Shown here one piece after another: positions 1 through 7,424 of a stretch of DNA of 25,833 nt. Made by a program: the position numbers and the translations under genes. Origin of the DNA: Dehalococcoidia bacterium. GTDB lineage: Bacteria > Chloroflexota > Dehalococcoidia > UBA3495. The notes below the pieces were generated by a model, which worked only from the letters and a program-made list of their open reading frames with translations, ran no database searches and had not been told where the DNA came from. The DNA lies in contig JASMCQ010000105.1 in the NCBI GenBank assembly GCA_030753265.1, positions 1 through 25,833 of the forward strand, written 5' to 3'. Every line of letters starts with the position of its first letter. Position 1 is the first letter of the stretch.

Positions 1-68
1 TCGAACCCACACACCCGTTAAGGTAGCGGATTTTAAGTCCGCCGCGTCTACCGTTCCGCCACCCCGGC
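1..68 (-). tRNA. tRNA-Leu (anticodon TAA), 3' end cut by window edge
   Basis: Read on the minus strand the gene begins GCCGGGGTGGCGG, followed by the D-arm motif GGTAGACGC typical of leucine tRNAs. The anticodon arm is CGGACTTAAAATCCG, with loop CTTAAAA and anticodon TAA. The variable arm and the first part of the T arm (GTGGGTTCGA) are visible. The acceptor 3' strand lies outside the window, so the gene is partial because of the edge, not degraded. It is the third tRNA of a minus-strand group. Confidence 0.93.
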
Positions 69-141
69 AGGTGGACCTATGGTATTCCCGAGTGAGCGCA
101 GGAGAAAGGTAGTGGAGACTGTTTCGCCCTTGCGGTGGAAA

Positions 142-286
142 CCCCGCCGTGCGCGGGCTCGAGGGCTGCCGAGCCCTCGGGCCGCGGGGCCGGATTGGAG
201 GAGCGGTGCGGGACGGCGCGGTCCTGGCTGGCGCCGAGCCGAAGCCAGGCGGACCCGGCCGTTGGAGGGAGGAGCCGTGCCGCTCC
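142..286. other. Strongly structured GC-rich spacer between tRNA genes, possible unassigned RNA
   Basis: The 235-base spacer between tRNA-Cys and tRNA-Leu(TAA) contains no credible gene but folds heavily. Bases 156-167 pair with 172-183 (12 bp including one G-U, loop GCCG), enclosed by 142-147 with 184-189. A second nested set is 200-206 with 280-286, 214-217 with 258-261, 220-222 with 253-255, and 223-229 with 243-249. I looked for RNase P, SRP and tmRNA signature motifs on both strands and did not find them. It may be a processed tRNA-operon spacer, a repeat-derived structure or an unknown small RNA; the strand is undetermined. Confidence 0.35.
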
Positions 287-303
287 GGAGTGGCGAGATT
301 GAT

Positions 304-380
304 TGGAGGCGACGGGCGGATTCGAACCGCCGAATAGAGGTTTTGCAGACCTCCGCCTTAGTCCACTTGGCTACGTCGCC
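304..380 (-). tRNA. tRNA-Cys (anticodon GCA)
   Basis: On the minus strand the gene starts GGCGACG and ends CGTCGCC-T-CCA, so the acceptor stem pairs fully and CCA is encoded. The anticodon stem GAGGT/ACCTC closes loop CTGCAAA, giving anticodon GCA. The T arm GGCGGTTCGAATCCGCC is canonical. It follows tRNA-Leu(GAG) after only 30 bases, which suggests joint transcription. Confidence 0.96.
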
Positions 381-410
381 GTGGTTCTTTATCAACCAAT
401 GTCGCCGAGT

Positions 411-497
411 TGGTGCCGAGGGCGGGATTTGAACCCACACAGGCGAATGCCCACGGCCCCCTCAAGACCGCGTGTCTACCAATTCCACCACCTCGGC
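411..497 (-). tRNA. tRNA-Leu (anticodon GAG)
   Basis: This 87-base class II tRNA begins GCCGAGG on the minus strand and ends CCTCGGC-A-CCA with encoded CCA. The anticodon stem CGGTC/GGCCG closes loop TTGAGGG, so the anticodon is GAG. A long variable arm (GGGCATTCGCC) follows, as expected for leucine tRNA. An extended -10 promoter about 18 bases upstream suggests it is the first gene of the tRNA group. Confidence 0.96.
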
Positions 498-514
498 CTA
501 GCCGTGCGCCGCAT

Positions 515-523
515 ATTATATCA
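515..523 (-). promoter_or_regulatory. Extended -10 promoter for the tRNA group
   Basis: On the minus strand the sequence reads TGATATAAT, a perfect TATAAT box (515-520) with the extended TGn element (521-523). Transcription would start near 508, about ten bases before tRNA-Leu(GAG). No good -35 hexamer is seen at the usual spacing, which fits an extended -10 promoter. Confidence 0.6.
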
Positions 524-775
524 TGTTCATCTGTGGGAGGCACCACGGTTTCACCTAAAATCAGGCTCGGGCATCGCTCCGGGAATGCCCCGGTCCTGCG
601 GCATTTCCAGATCCGGCAGCGTGGCATTCCCCGGCCCAGAAAGGATTCCTGGGCTCGCGGGTAACGCGCCGGCCGCAAGGGGAGCTGGAAGGATTATCCA
701 CGGGCCGGTCCACCTCGAATTCAGCCGCGGTTTCCCAGGGCAGCCGGTGCTGCTTGGTGCCGCGAAGAAGGGGTC

Positions 776-784
776 TGATATAAT
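776..784 (+). promoter_or_regulatory. Extended -10 promoter upstream of the MaoC pair
   Basis: The plus strand reads TGATATAAT: TATAAT at 779-784 with TGn at 776-778, the same nine bases as the tRNA promoter on the other strand. A weak TTGGTG lies at 754-759. The predicted start is near 791, leaving a leader of roughly 60 bases before the ATG at 850. Confidence 0.5.
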
Positions 785-849
785 CCGGATAGCCGCCAGA
801 CCAGCCGGGTCTGGTTGGGTAGGCCGATACTCGACGCTGCGTGGGTGAC

Positions 850-2061
850 ATGACGGAACCGGAAAATGTGGTCAGGTTCAAAGACCAAGCCTACACGGTC
901 GCGACCCAGGTACCGGGGCTGGATGACAACAGCCTAGCCGAGGCCAGGCGGCTGATTGGGGTGGACTACCGGGGAGCTCAAGCCACCGTGGAGATAACCC
1001 GGGAAAATATCCGCACTTACTGCAATTACATGGGCAGCGACAATCCGCTGTTTCTGGACCCGGAGTACGCGGCCCGGACCCGATGGGGCGGCATCGTTGC
1101 CCCTCCGGTGATGGTCGGCCAGGCGATAATCGCGCCGGGCCTGCGGGGCATCCAATGGATCTACGCCGGCACCGAGTGGGAGTTCTTCCACCCGATGGGT
1201 CCCGGCGACATCATCACTCAGAGTGGCCGATTGGTCGATGCCGTGGAAAAGCGAGGGCGGACGGTGCCCCGGATGATTCTTCAGCATGGCGAGGTGGATT
1301 GCCGCAGCGCGGATGGCGTCCTGGTGGCCAAGACCCGGACCCAGGTGATGCGGACGCCCCGCCGCCAAGCCCCCGGGGGCATGAACTACCACGTCGACCC
1401 TCACCGGTGGTCTCTGGAGGACCTGGATGCGGTGGAGCAGGAGATGTTGGAGGAGTCGGTCCGCGGCAGCCTCCCCCGCTACTGGGAAGAGGTAGCCGAC
1501 GACGAACAACTGCCCCTGGTAACTTACGGCCCCCTGAGGGTGGTGGATATCGCGTTCGCCGGCAGCTACACCGATTCCGGGGCCACCAGCGGAGAGGGAG
1601 TAGGCCATCCCGGCGGCCACGTATACCAGATCCTCAACCGGCGCCGCCATCCCGCCGACACCTTTGTGGACCCGGAGACGGGGGTCCAGGACCATCCCCA
1701 CCGGGGGCATTGGGAGGAGTTCATGGCCCGGGAAGTGGGGATGCCGGGCGTCTACGACATCGGCCCTCACCGGTTGTCCTGGCTCTGCCGCTACATGACT
1801 GACTGGATGGGGGACAACGCCTTCCTGGTCCAGGTCGGAGGCTTCTTGCGCCGCCCGAACATCGTCGGCGATGTCACCAGATTGCGGGGACGGGTCGTGC
1901 GCAAATGGGTGGAGGGTGACTATCACCTGGTGCAGTGCGACATTTCGGCGGTGAACCAACGGGGCGAGAATATCATGCCGGGGAGCGCCGTGGTCTCGCT
2001 GCCATCGGTGCATGGCCCGGCAGACCAACCCATCGTCCCTCCACCCCTGGAGCAGAGGTAG
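850..2061 (+). CDS. FAS1-like/MaoC-type acyl-CoA dehydratase, long form
   Basis: The protein of about 403 residues belongs to the double-hotdog MaoC family with an N-terminal FAS1-like dehydratase domain (about residues 35-175) and a second hotdog-like half (about 230-390). The N-terminal half shows the signature SDNPLFLDPEYA followed by GGIVAPP and GTEWEFF. The His often seen after NPL is Phe here, so this half may bind rather than catalyse. The C-terminal half carries IGPHRLSW and TDWMGD. Such proteins hydrate or dehydrate 2-enoyl-CoA or related thioesters in the cytoplasm; the substrate cannot be told. A GTG at 841 in the same frame is an alternative start, and neither start has a clear ribosome site. 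A paralogue follows eight bases later. Confidence 0.87.
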   Translation: MTEPENVVRFKDQAYTVATQVPGLDDNSLAEARRLIGVDYRGAQATVEITRENIRTYCNYMGSDNPLFLDPEYAARTRWGGIVAPPVMVGQAIIAPGLRGIQWIYAGTEWEFFHPMGPGDIITQSGRLVDAVEKRGRTVPRMILQHGEVDCRSADGVLVAKTRTQVMRTPRRQAPGGMNYHVDPHRWSLEDLDAVEQEMLEESVRGSLPRYWEEVADDEQLPLVTYGPLRVVDIAFAGSYTDSGATSGEGVGHPGGHVYQILNRRRHPADTFVDPETGVQDHPHRGHWEEFMAREVGMPGVYDIGPHRLSWLCRYMTDWMGDNAFLVQVGGFLRRPNIVGDVTRLRGRVVRKWVEGDYHLVQCDISAVNQRGENIMPGSAVVSLPSVHGPADQPIVPPPLEQR

Positions 2062-2068
2062 CCCTCCC

Positions 2069-3184
2069 ATGCTTTTACCAAGTACTCCCACCGAAGGACT
2101 GGATCCCGCGTCACTTGAGGCGGCGCGGGCCCTGATCGGCGTGCCGTTGCGCCGCCCCCTGCACAACTGTCTGGCCAGCCGTCCGGCCATCAACCGTTGG
2201 ACCAAGAGCATTGGCGACCGCAACCCTCTTTGGCTGGACCCCGCTTACCCCGGAAATGGCGGCGAGGGCCGCATCGTTGCGCCCCCGTGCTGGCTGTACA
2301 GCGTGGACGCTACCTGCATCGCCCCCAAGCTCCCTGAGCTTCACATAATATATGGCGGCACCCAGTGGGAGTTCTTCAAATTGGTGCGCTTGGGGGACCG
2401 AGTCCGGTCCGAATCGCGCTTGGTCGACGTTCAAGAGAAAGAGGGGCGGTTCTGCGGGCCGATGGTCCTCCAAACGGGGGAAACGGCCTTCACCGACGAC
2501 CAAGGCGAGGCCGTGGCCAAGGCTACCTCATGGGTCCTGCGCACCCCTCGGGCCCCGGCTATCGACGCGGGGAAGTACCGGGAGTGGCGCAAGCAGCCCC
2601 TGACCGAGGCGGAGGCACTGGCCATCGAGGACGCCTATGACGCCGAGGAGATAAGGGGCAGCCAACCGCGCTACTGGGAAAGCGTGAAGGAGTCGGACCC
2701 GCTTCCCGCCATCGTCCGGGGGCCGCTGACCTCCGAGGAGATGATCCAATTCATCAACGCCACCCGCCCAAGCCTTGGCTTCAAGGAGTTCCTGCGCTAC
2801 CGGCAGCGCCACCCCGGCTTCGCCTTCCGTGACCCGGACAACGGCTCGTGGGAAAGCTGGGAAGCTTCCATGCTGCGGGATGACGTGGCCGGCATGTTCG
2901 GGTTCCCCTACGCCCATGACTCGGGCATCGACCGGATATCCTGGGTGAGCAATCTTCTGACAAACTGGATGGGAGACTCGGGCTTCCTCAAGTCTCTGAG
3001 CGTCACCTTGACCTTGCCCAATGGGTATGGCGACGCCACCTGGTGCCGGGGCCGGGTGACCCGGGTCTACCGTGAAGAAGACCGGCGCCTGGCCGACGTG
3101 GCACTGTGGTGCGAAGACCAGCGGGGCCAGCAGACGGCCCTCGGCCGGGCCACCGTGGCCCTGCCCTCCCAGGCGGCGGGCTAG
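2069..3184 (+). CDS. FAS1-like/MaoC-type acyl-CoA dehydratase, second copy
   Basis: This is a 371-residue paralogue of the preceding gene with the same architecture: GDRNPLWLDPAY, then IVAPPCWL and GGTQWEFFKL in the N-terminal half, and GIDRISW with TNWMGDSGFL in the C-terminal half. The ATG at 2069 was chosen because CAGAGG lies ten bases upstream, inside the end of the previous gene, and because homology to the paralogue begins just after it. The His position after NPL is Trp here, again unlike catalytic R-hydratases. Tandem copies of similar length suggest one transcript and possibly a heteromeric enzyme, which is inference. Confidence 0.87.
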   Translation: MLLPSTPTEGLDPASLEAARALIGVPLRRPLHNCLASRPAINRWTKSIGDRNPLWLDPAYPGNGGEGRIVAPPCWLYSVDATCIAPKLPELHIIYGGTQWEFFKLVRLGDRVRSESRLVDVQEKEGRFCGPMVLQTGETAFTDDQGEAVAKATSWVLRTPRAPAIDAGKYREWRKQPLTEAEALAIEDAYDAEEIRGSQPRYWESVKESDPLPAIVRGPLTSEEMIQFINATRPSLGFKEFLRYRQRHPGFAFRDPDNGSWESWEASMLRDDVAGMFGFPYAHDSGIDRISWVSNLLTNWMGDSGFLKSLSVTLTLPNGYGDATWCRGRVTRVYREEDRRLADVALWCEDQRGQQTALGRATVALPSQAAG

Positions 3185-3192
3185 GGGGTGCG

Positions 3193-3558
3193 ATGCCCCA
3201 CCGGGGTCGCCGGGAGAAACAGGTCCGACTAACCGTGTTCGACAACGAGCCCATGGCGCGGCTGGCCGAGCAGCGGCTGCGGCAGGCGGGCATCCGGTGC
3301 GTCATCCGGTCCTTGCGAGGCGGGCCCGGCCTCTGGGGCTCGGCCTATAACCTCCCCCATGACCTGTGCGTCTACGAGTCCGACCAGATGCCGGCCAGGG
3401 AAGTCTTGGACCTGGGACCCCAGGAGTTGCGGGAGCGGGAACGCCGGGGCACTGCGCCGGAGTCGAGATCGACTCTCTGGCTGGTCTTCGCGGGAATCAT
3501 CATCGCTGCGCTGGTGCTGGGCATCGTGGTTCCCTTGATCTCCGGCTCGGATGGATAG
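3193..3558 (+). CDS. Small DUF2007-like protein with C-terminal membrane anchor
   Basis: The 121-residue product starts at an ATG preceded by a GGGGG run, eight bases after the second dehydratase stop. The N-terminal part (VRLTVFDNEPMARLAEQRL, then AGIRCVIRS) resembles the DUF2007 or putative signal-transducing fold, in which a short ferredoxin-like unit is often joined to a membrane segment. Residues about 95-116 (WLVFAGIIIAALVLGIVVPL) form one clear transmembrane helix at the C terminus. The function is unknown. Position and spacing suggest co-transcription with the dehydratases, without implying a shared role. Confidence 0.72.
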   Translation: MPHRGRREKQVRLTVFDNEPMARLAEQRLRQAGIRCVIRSLRGGPGLWGSAYNLPHDLCVYESDQMPAREVLDLGPQELRERERRGTAPESRSTLWLVFAGIIIAALVLGIVVPLISGSDG

Positions 3559-3764
3559 ATAGCCCTCTGCGCCGGTATTCCCTCTGGGACTCCCTGTTCC
3601 GGGCCGACTCGGAAGCGCCCAAGTGCCGCGGACCTCTCGGGCCGGCCTCCTTGCCTATTTGAGTACCGGCCACGTTCCGATTACCTCCTGCCCTCCAACA
3701 GGATCGCGACGTTTTCAGGCAGTGGCAGCGGGAAGGATAATGGGCTATCATTCAGGCAATCACG

Positions 3765-3838
3765 AGCGGCCAGCTATCAGCAGCTACAATTCCCTCCGAA
3801 CCTGAAAGCTGAAAGCTGAAGGCTGATAGCTGACCGCT
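3765..3838. repeat. 17-bp inverted repeat with internal GCTGAAA tandem units
   Basis: AGCGGCCAGCTATCAGC (3765-3781) and GCTGATAGCTGACCGCT (3822-3838) are inverted copies with one mismatch. The right half also holds short direct repeats of the form GAAAGCTGAAAGCTGAAGGCT. It lies in the 300-base gene-free stretch 3559-3858, ending just before the Shine-Dalgarno of the next gene. The rest of that stretch shows nothing I can identify. Confidence 0.7.
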
Positions 3839-3858
3839 TGCACCACGGAGGGGTCGCC

Positions 3859-4725
3859 ATGAGGACAACCACCAAGCTTCGCCAAATGCTGGCCTCGGGC
3901 CAGATGATTACCGCCCCATTCGTTCTTAACGCGTTCCATGCCAAGATCGCGGAAGCGGTGGGCTTCGACGCGGTGTACATGACCGGCGCCGGCACGGCCG
4001 CCGAGAAGGGCTTTCCCGACGTGGGCCTGCTGACCATGACTGAGATGGTGTCCAACGCCAAGTACATCGCCAACGCGGTCGGCATTCCAGTGGTTTCCGA
4101 CGCCGATACCGGCTACGGGAATCCGCTGAACGTCCGGCGCACGGTTCGGGAGTACGAGTCCGCCGGGGTCGCCGGCATCCACATCGAGGACCAGGTATTC
4201 CCCAAGAAGTGCGGGTTCTTCGAGGGCAAGCAGGTCATCCCCATGGAGGAAGCGGTCCAGAAGATCCGAGCCGCCCTGGACGCTCGCACCGACCCCGACT
4301 TCGTCATCATCGCCCGCTGCGACGCCTACGCCGTCACCGGTTGGGAGGATACGGTCCGGAGGTGCCGCGCCTACATCGACGCCGGCGCCGACCTGGTGTT
4401 CGTCGATGGTGTCAAGACGTTGGATGATCTGCGCAACTACGCCGCCGACCTGCGGGACCTGCCCCGGATGTACAACGGAGACCTGTTGCCCACCCAGGAG
4501 GTGGCCGCCCAGGGTTTCAAGCTGATGATCTGCGGCAGCACCATCTGGCTGGTCTACAAGCAGGTGCGGGACGCCTTCGAGGAGCTGAAGGAGACAGGGA
4601 GGGTGGACCCAAGCCGGGTTGCCACCCGCTGGGACGCCGCCGGCATGCTGGGGCTCCCGGAAGTCTACGAACTGGAGCGGAAGTACGGCGTGTCCGGTGC
4701 TACGATCGTCGAAACGAGGAGGTAG
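3859..4725 (+). CDS. Isocitrate lyase/PEP mutase superfamily lyase
   Basis: The 288-residue protein has the TIM-barrel signatures of the superfamily: GAGTAAEKGFPD near residue 43, the metal-binding DADTGYGN at 81-88, and HIEDQVFPKKCGFFEGK beginning at 108. Cys118 sits at the position of the catalytic Cys of isocitrate and 2-methylisocitrate lyases, followed by a flexible loop. ARCDAY occurs near 154. It could be a methylisocitrate-type lyase or another C-C lyase of small 2-oxo or hydroxy acids; the family is too diverse to name the substrate. The ATG at 3859 is preceded by GGAGGGG at eight bases. A GYD-domain gene follows after three bases. Confidence 0.87.
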   Translation: MRTTTKLRQMLASGQMITAPFVLNAFHAKIAEAVGFDAVYMTGAGTAAEKGFPDVGLLTMTEMVSNAKYIANAVGIPVVSDADTGYGNPLNVRRTVREYESAGVAGIHIEDQVFPKKCGFFEGKQVIPMEEAVQKIRAALDARTDPDFVIIARCDAYAVTGWEDTVRRCRAYIDAGADLVFVDGVKTLDDLRNYAADLRDLPRMYNGDLLPTQEVAAQGFKLMICGSTIWLVYKQVRDAFEELKETGRVDPSRVATRWDAAGMLGLPEVYELERKYGVSGATIVETRR

Positions 4726-4728
4726 ACC

Positions 4729-5055
4729 ATGGCTCGCTACATGAAACAGGCTAGCTATTCCAGCCAGGGGCTCGGGGCCCTGATCAAGGACCCCCAAGAC
4801 CGGAGCGCGGCGGTGCGGCAGATGATCGAGTGTCTGGGCGGCAAGCTTGAAACCTTCGACTACACCTTCGGCGACTACGACGTGGTGGCTATCTTGGAAC
4901 TCCCCGACAACGTGACCATGATGGCGATGTCCATGGCAATAGCCAGCAGCGGCGCTTTGAGGAATTTCAACACCACCGTGCTCCTACCGATGGACGAGGC
5001 CGTCGAAGCCATGCGGAAGGCGTCGGCCGTGGGCTACCAGGCGCCGGGCCGCTGA
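4729..5055 (+). CDS. GYD domain-containing protein
   Basis: A 108-residue single-domain protein of the GYD family. The GDYDVVAILELPD motif near residues 46-58 corresponds to the family's name-giving segment, and the overall size fits a dimeric ferredoxin-like barrel. The start is secure: AGGAGG lies six bases before the ATG, and the gene begins three bases after the stop of the lyase, so the two are translationally linked. GYD proteins have no established biochemical role. Its tight pairing with a PEP mutase-family lyase is the main clue to its job. Confidence 0.85.
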   Translation: MARYMKQASYSSQGLGALIKDPQDRSAAVRQMIECLGGKLETFDYTFGDYDVVAILELPDNVTMMAMSMAIASSGALRNFNTTVLLPMDEAVEAMRKASAVGYQAPGR

Positions 5056-5081
5056 CCCGGCGTCCCGGCCGTTGGAGCTTC

Positions 5082-5119
5082 ATTGCCCGGATTTTCCGGA
5101 ATCGGGCGGCCCGGGCAAT
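5082..5119. repeat. 9-bp inverted repeat after the GYD gene
   Basis: ATTGCCCGG (5082-5090) and CCGGGCAAT (5111-5119) form a hairpin just downstream of the GYD gene. No T-run follows, so a terminator role is only possible. Confidence 0.4.
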
Positions 5120-5130
5120 ACCCCACATTT

Positions 5131-5287
5131 GGGCCTTGCCTCAAAAGCACCCTGGCATATGTTACCCCGAGTGAGGCGAGGGGTCTGGGGCGGTGGGTCA
5201 AGGTTGCCATGGAGGGACCCCGCACCACCCCGATAGAATCGGGGTCGTCCCTGCGCTCCTCGGAATGACGGATTTGAGGCAAAGCCC
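5131..5287. mobile_element. MITE-like element with 15-bp terminal inverted repeats
   Basis: GGGCCTTGCCTCAAA (5131-5145) and TTTGAGGCAAAGCCC (5273-5287) are inverted copies matching at 14 of 15 positions, bounding a 157-bp non-coding unit between two converging genes. Inside are CCCCGATAGAATCGGGG (a perfect short palindrome) and, on the minus strand, GTCATTCCGAGGAGCG, a motif that recurs near 23200. No target duplication is evident. It could equally be a palindromic repeat with no transposition history. Confidence 0.6.
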
Positions 5288-5359
5288 CACGCTTGTGGCC
5301 GGCCCCTGCCGGATGTACTGAGACCCGGCAGGGCCACTTCGTACCAAGGATGACTTTTG

Positions 5360-6247
5360 TCAGTGGCGGGGCCGGTCCTGGAATTCCCGCTCAGTGGTCT
5401 GCGCCTCAACCTCCTGGTACTCGGGGAGGCTGATCAGGGCCTCAACCTCGTCGCGCATCTCCCGCACCCGCTGCTCGTTGATGCCGATGTGGCCGGTGTC
5501 CTTCAGGCTCTGGTAAACCTTGCGGAAACCGTCGACCGCGGCGATTATGGGCGCGGTGGCGTAGATCATTATCTGGTAGCCCAGGTCCGTGTACTCTTGG
5601 ACCGTGATATCGTCGGCCCCGGCGATGACCAGCAAGGGAACATCGGATACGCCTTTGCGGTAGGTATCCAGGTCTTCCTTCTGGCGCACGCCCCGGGGCA
5701 TTATCACGTCGACACCCAGGTCGCGAAGGGCGTTGCCCCGGCGGATGGCTTCGTTCATGTCCCCTTCCACTGCGGAGAAGGCGTCGGTGCGGCCGATGAT
5801 GATGAAGTCCGGGTCGGTGCGGGCTTGCAGCGCGTACTTCATCTTTACCAGGAACTCGTCGCCGGGGATGACATGCTCCAAACCCGCGTGGTATGAGGCC
5901 CGCTTCGGAAAGAACTGGTCCTCTATGTGGATGGCGGCAATGCCCGCGGCCTCAAAGGTCCGGACAGTGTGCATGGCGTGCACCGGGTCGCCATACCCAG
6001 CGTTGGCGTCGCAGATCACCGGCAAGGAAACCGACCGGGCCACCCGGGCGGCTACGTCCACCTGCTCGGTCAGGGTCATCAGCGGCTCGGTGACGGCCAG
6101 ATGGGCGCCGCTCATGTATCCCCCGGTATAGACAGTGTCGAAGCCCAACGACTGGATCAGCCGGGCCGATATGGGGTCGTAGGCCCCCGGCGCTACGATG
6201 GGTTGTCCGGAAATTAGCCTATTTTTCAGGTCGGATCGTGCTGACAA
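5360..6247 (-). CDS. Isocitrate lyase/PEP mutase family protein lacking the catalytic Cys
   Basis: The 295-residue product has the superfamily barrel with DANAGYGD at 80-87 and HIEDQFFPKRASY beginning at 107. The position of the lyase Cys is Ala117, and the second metal-site Asp is Asn82. GRTDAF follows near residue 155. Those changes argue against isocitrate or methylisocitrate lyase activity and leave oxaloacetate decarboxylase-like or other activities open. The start is TTG: GGGAGG lies six to seven bases upstream and no in-frame ATG fits better. Transcribed towards the first lyase across the MITE-like element, it is a diverged relative, not a recent duplicate. Confidence 0.85.
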   Translation of the reverse strand: MSARSDLKNRLISGQPIVAPGAYDPISARLIQSLGFDTVYTGGYMSGAHLAVTEPLMTLTEQVDVAARVARSVSLPVICDANAGYGDPVHAMHTVRTFEAAGIAAIHIEDQFFPKRASYHAGLEHVIPGDEFLVKMKYALQARTDPDFIIIGRTDAFSAVEGDMNEAIRRGNALRDLGVDVIMPRGVRQKEDLDTYRKGVSDVPLLVIAGADDITVQEYTDLGYQIMIYATAPIIAAVDGFRKVYQSLKDTGHIGINEQRVREMRDEVEALISLPEYQEVEAQTTEREFQDRPRH

Positions 6248-6288
6248 TTTCGGCCTCCCTTGTTATGTTTGGAAATTGACTTGGGCGC

Positions 6289-6348
6289 GCCCTCACCCCG
6301 GCCTTCGGCCACCCCTCTCCCAGTGGGAAAGGGGCCGGGGGTGAGGGC
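6289..6348. repeat. Palindromic CCCTCACCCC-type repeat
   Basis: GCCCTCACCCCGGCC at the left and GGCCGGGGGTGAGGGC at the right pair with one bulged base across a loop that includes CTCTCCCAGTGGGAAA. It fills the space between the LLM oxidoreductase stop and the next gene. No T-run follows on either side. This form of repeat is widespread in intergenic regions of many bacteria. Confidence 0.7.
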
Positions 6349-6351
6349 ACC

Positions 6352-7305
6352 CTAATCTTGGGGTATCAGGGGCATCACCTCTCGGGCGAACTGTTGCATC
6401 TCCTCTTTCTGGCCGGCGATGCTATCGGCCGGGAAGCTGAGGATGAAGTTCCGGACCCCCAGGTCCTGGTACTGCCGCAGGTCGGCGGCGATCTGCTCGG
6501 GCCGGCCGCTCATGGCCTTGCGAGATAGCATCGGGGTCTTCTCGAACGATACCCCGGTGCTGAACGAAATCGATACGGCGTCTTCGGCGCGCCCGGCCTC
6601 CTTGGTCAAGGTGCGAAGGCGGGCTATTTTCCCGGCCATTTCCTCGGGTTCCAGGATGGCGGGAGGGCGCAGGCCGATGGGCACCCAGCCATCGCCAAGC
6701 CTGGCGGCGCGACGGATCGCCGGGCCGGTGTGCCCTCCGATCCAGATCGGCGGATGGGGCTTCTGCACCGGCTTGGGCATAAACCCGCTGCCGGAAAGCT
6801 GGTAGTGCTTCCCGTTGAAGACCGGCTCGTCCTTGGTCCACAGCTCTTTGTAAAGCTGCAGGTACTCGTCGGTCACGGGTCCTCTGGCCGCGTAGGTGTC
6901 CAGCCCCAGCGCCTTGAACTCCTCTTCCATCCAGCCGACGCCCACCCCCACAATCACCCGGCCCCCCGAGAGCGCGTCCAGGGTGGCCAGCGTCTTGGCG
7001 GCTAGGACGGGATTGCGGTAGGGCACGATGAGCACGTGGGTGCCCAGCCGCACCCGCTGGGTGCAGCCGGCGAGGAAGTTGAGGGCCGACAACGCCTCGA
7101 AGTACGGCTGGTCTGGGCTGAAGACGGCCACCCCGTCCGCGGAGTAAGGGTAGAAAGACTGGACCTCACGGGGCAGAATGATGTGGTCGCTGACCCAGAC
7201 CGAGTCGAAGCCCAGGTCTTCGGCCCGCTGGGCCAGGGAGCGAATCCCCTCCGGGGTGGCCAGCTGCCCCCGGGTGGGCAGGGAACATCCAAAAGTCACG
7301 GGCAT
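6352..7305 (-). CDS. LLM class flavin/F420-dependent oxidoreductase
   Basis: The 317-residue protein is a luciferase-like monooxygenase barrel. Visible family features are the N-terminal GCSLPTRGQLATPEGI, AEDLGFDSVWVSDHI (residues 28-42), TLDALSGGRVIVGVGVGWMEEEF around 108-130, and PPIWIGGHTGPAIRRAARLGDGW around 186-208. These place it in the TIGR03619-like F420-type branch, but the cofactor (F420 or FMN) cannot be proved from the sequence. AGGAGG lies nine bases before the ATG. It is probably the first gene of a short unit with the PEP mutase-like gene downstream. The substrate is unknown. Confidence 0.9.
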   Translation of the reverse strand: MPVTFGCSLPTRGQLATPEGIRSLAQRAEDLGFDSVWVSDHIILPREVQSFYPYSADGVAVFSPDQPYFEALSALNFLAGCTQRVRLGTHVLIVPYRNPVLAAKTLATLDALSGGRVIVGVGVGWMEEEFKALGLDTYAARGPVTDEYLQLYKELWTKDEPVFNGKHYQLSGSGFMPKPVQKPHPPIWIGGHTGPAIRRAARLGDGWVPIGLRPPAILEPEEMAGKIARLRTLTKEAGRAEDAVSISFSTGVSFEKTPMLSRKAMSGRPEQIAADLRQYQDLGVRNFILSFPADSIAGQKEEMQQFAREVMPLIPQD

Positions 7306-7424
7306 TGGACAACTCCTCCTGGGGCTTTCCGGGTCATCTTACTCGAAGCGGCGTCCCGGCGTGTTGGCTCAGCAGCTAAGGGTTGACTCGGGTACTAGCC
7401 GCCAGAGACATTCCCCGGCCGAGG

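Larger units (their letters stand above)
498..849. other. Intergenic region between the tRNA group and the MaoC genes
   Basis: No convincing gene is present in these 350 bases. They carry two divergent extended -10 promoter candidates near the ends and a 9-bp inverted repeat (GGGAATGCC at 581-589, GGCATTCCC at 623-631). A single DnaA-box-like 9-mer (TTATCCACG, 694-702) is isolated and not treated as an origin. Confidence 0.5.

Noticed and set aside
69..303. RNase P RNA, SRP RNA or tmRNA between the tRNA genes
   Set aside because: The conserved signature motifs of each were looked for on both strands and not seen.
694..702. DnaA box and possible origin (TTATCCACG)
   Set aside because: A single near-consensus box with no cluster, no AT-rich unwinding region and no dnaA or dnaN genes.
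934..2223. 429-codon minus-strand open frame
   Set aside because: Antisense to the two MaoC-type genes, whose plus-strand proteins carry clear motifs.
6289..6348. Rho-independent terminator for the LLM oxidoreductase gene
   Set aside because: The hairpin is strong but lacks a following T-run and has the form of a dispersed palindromic repeat.
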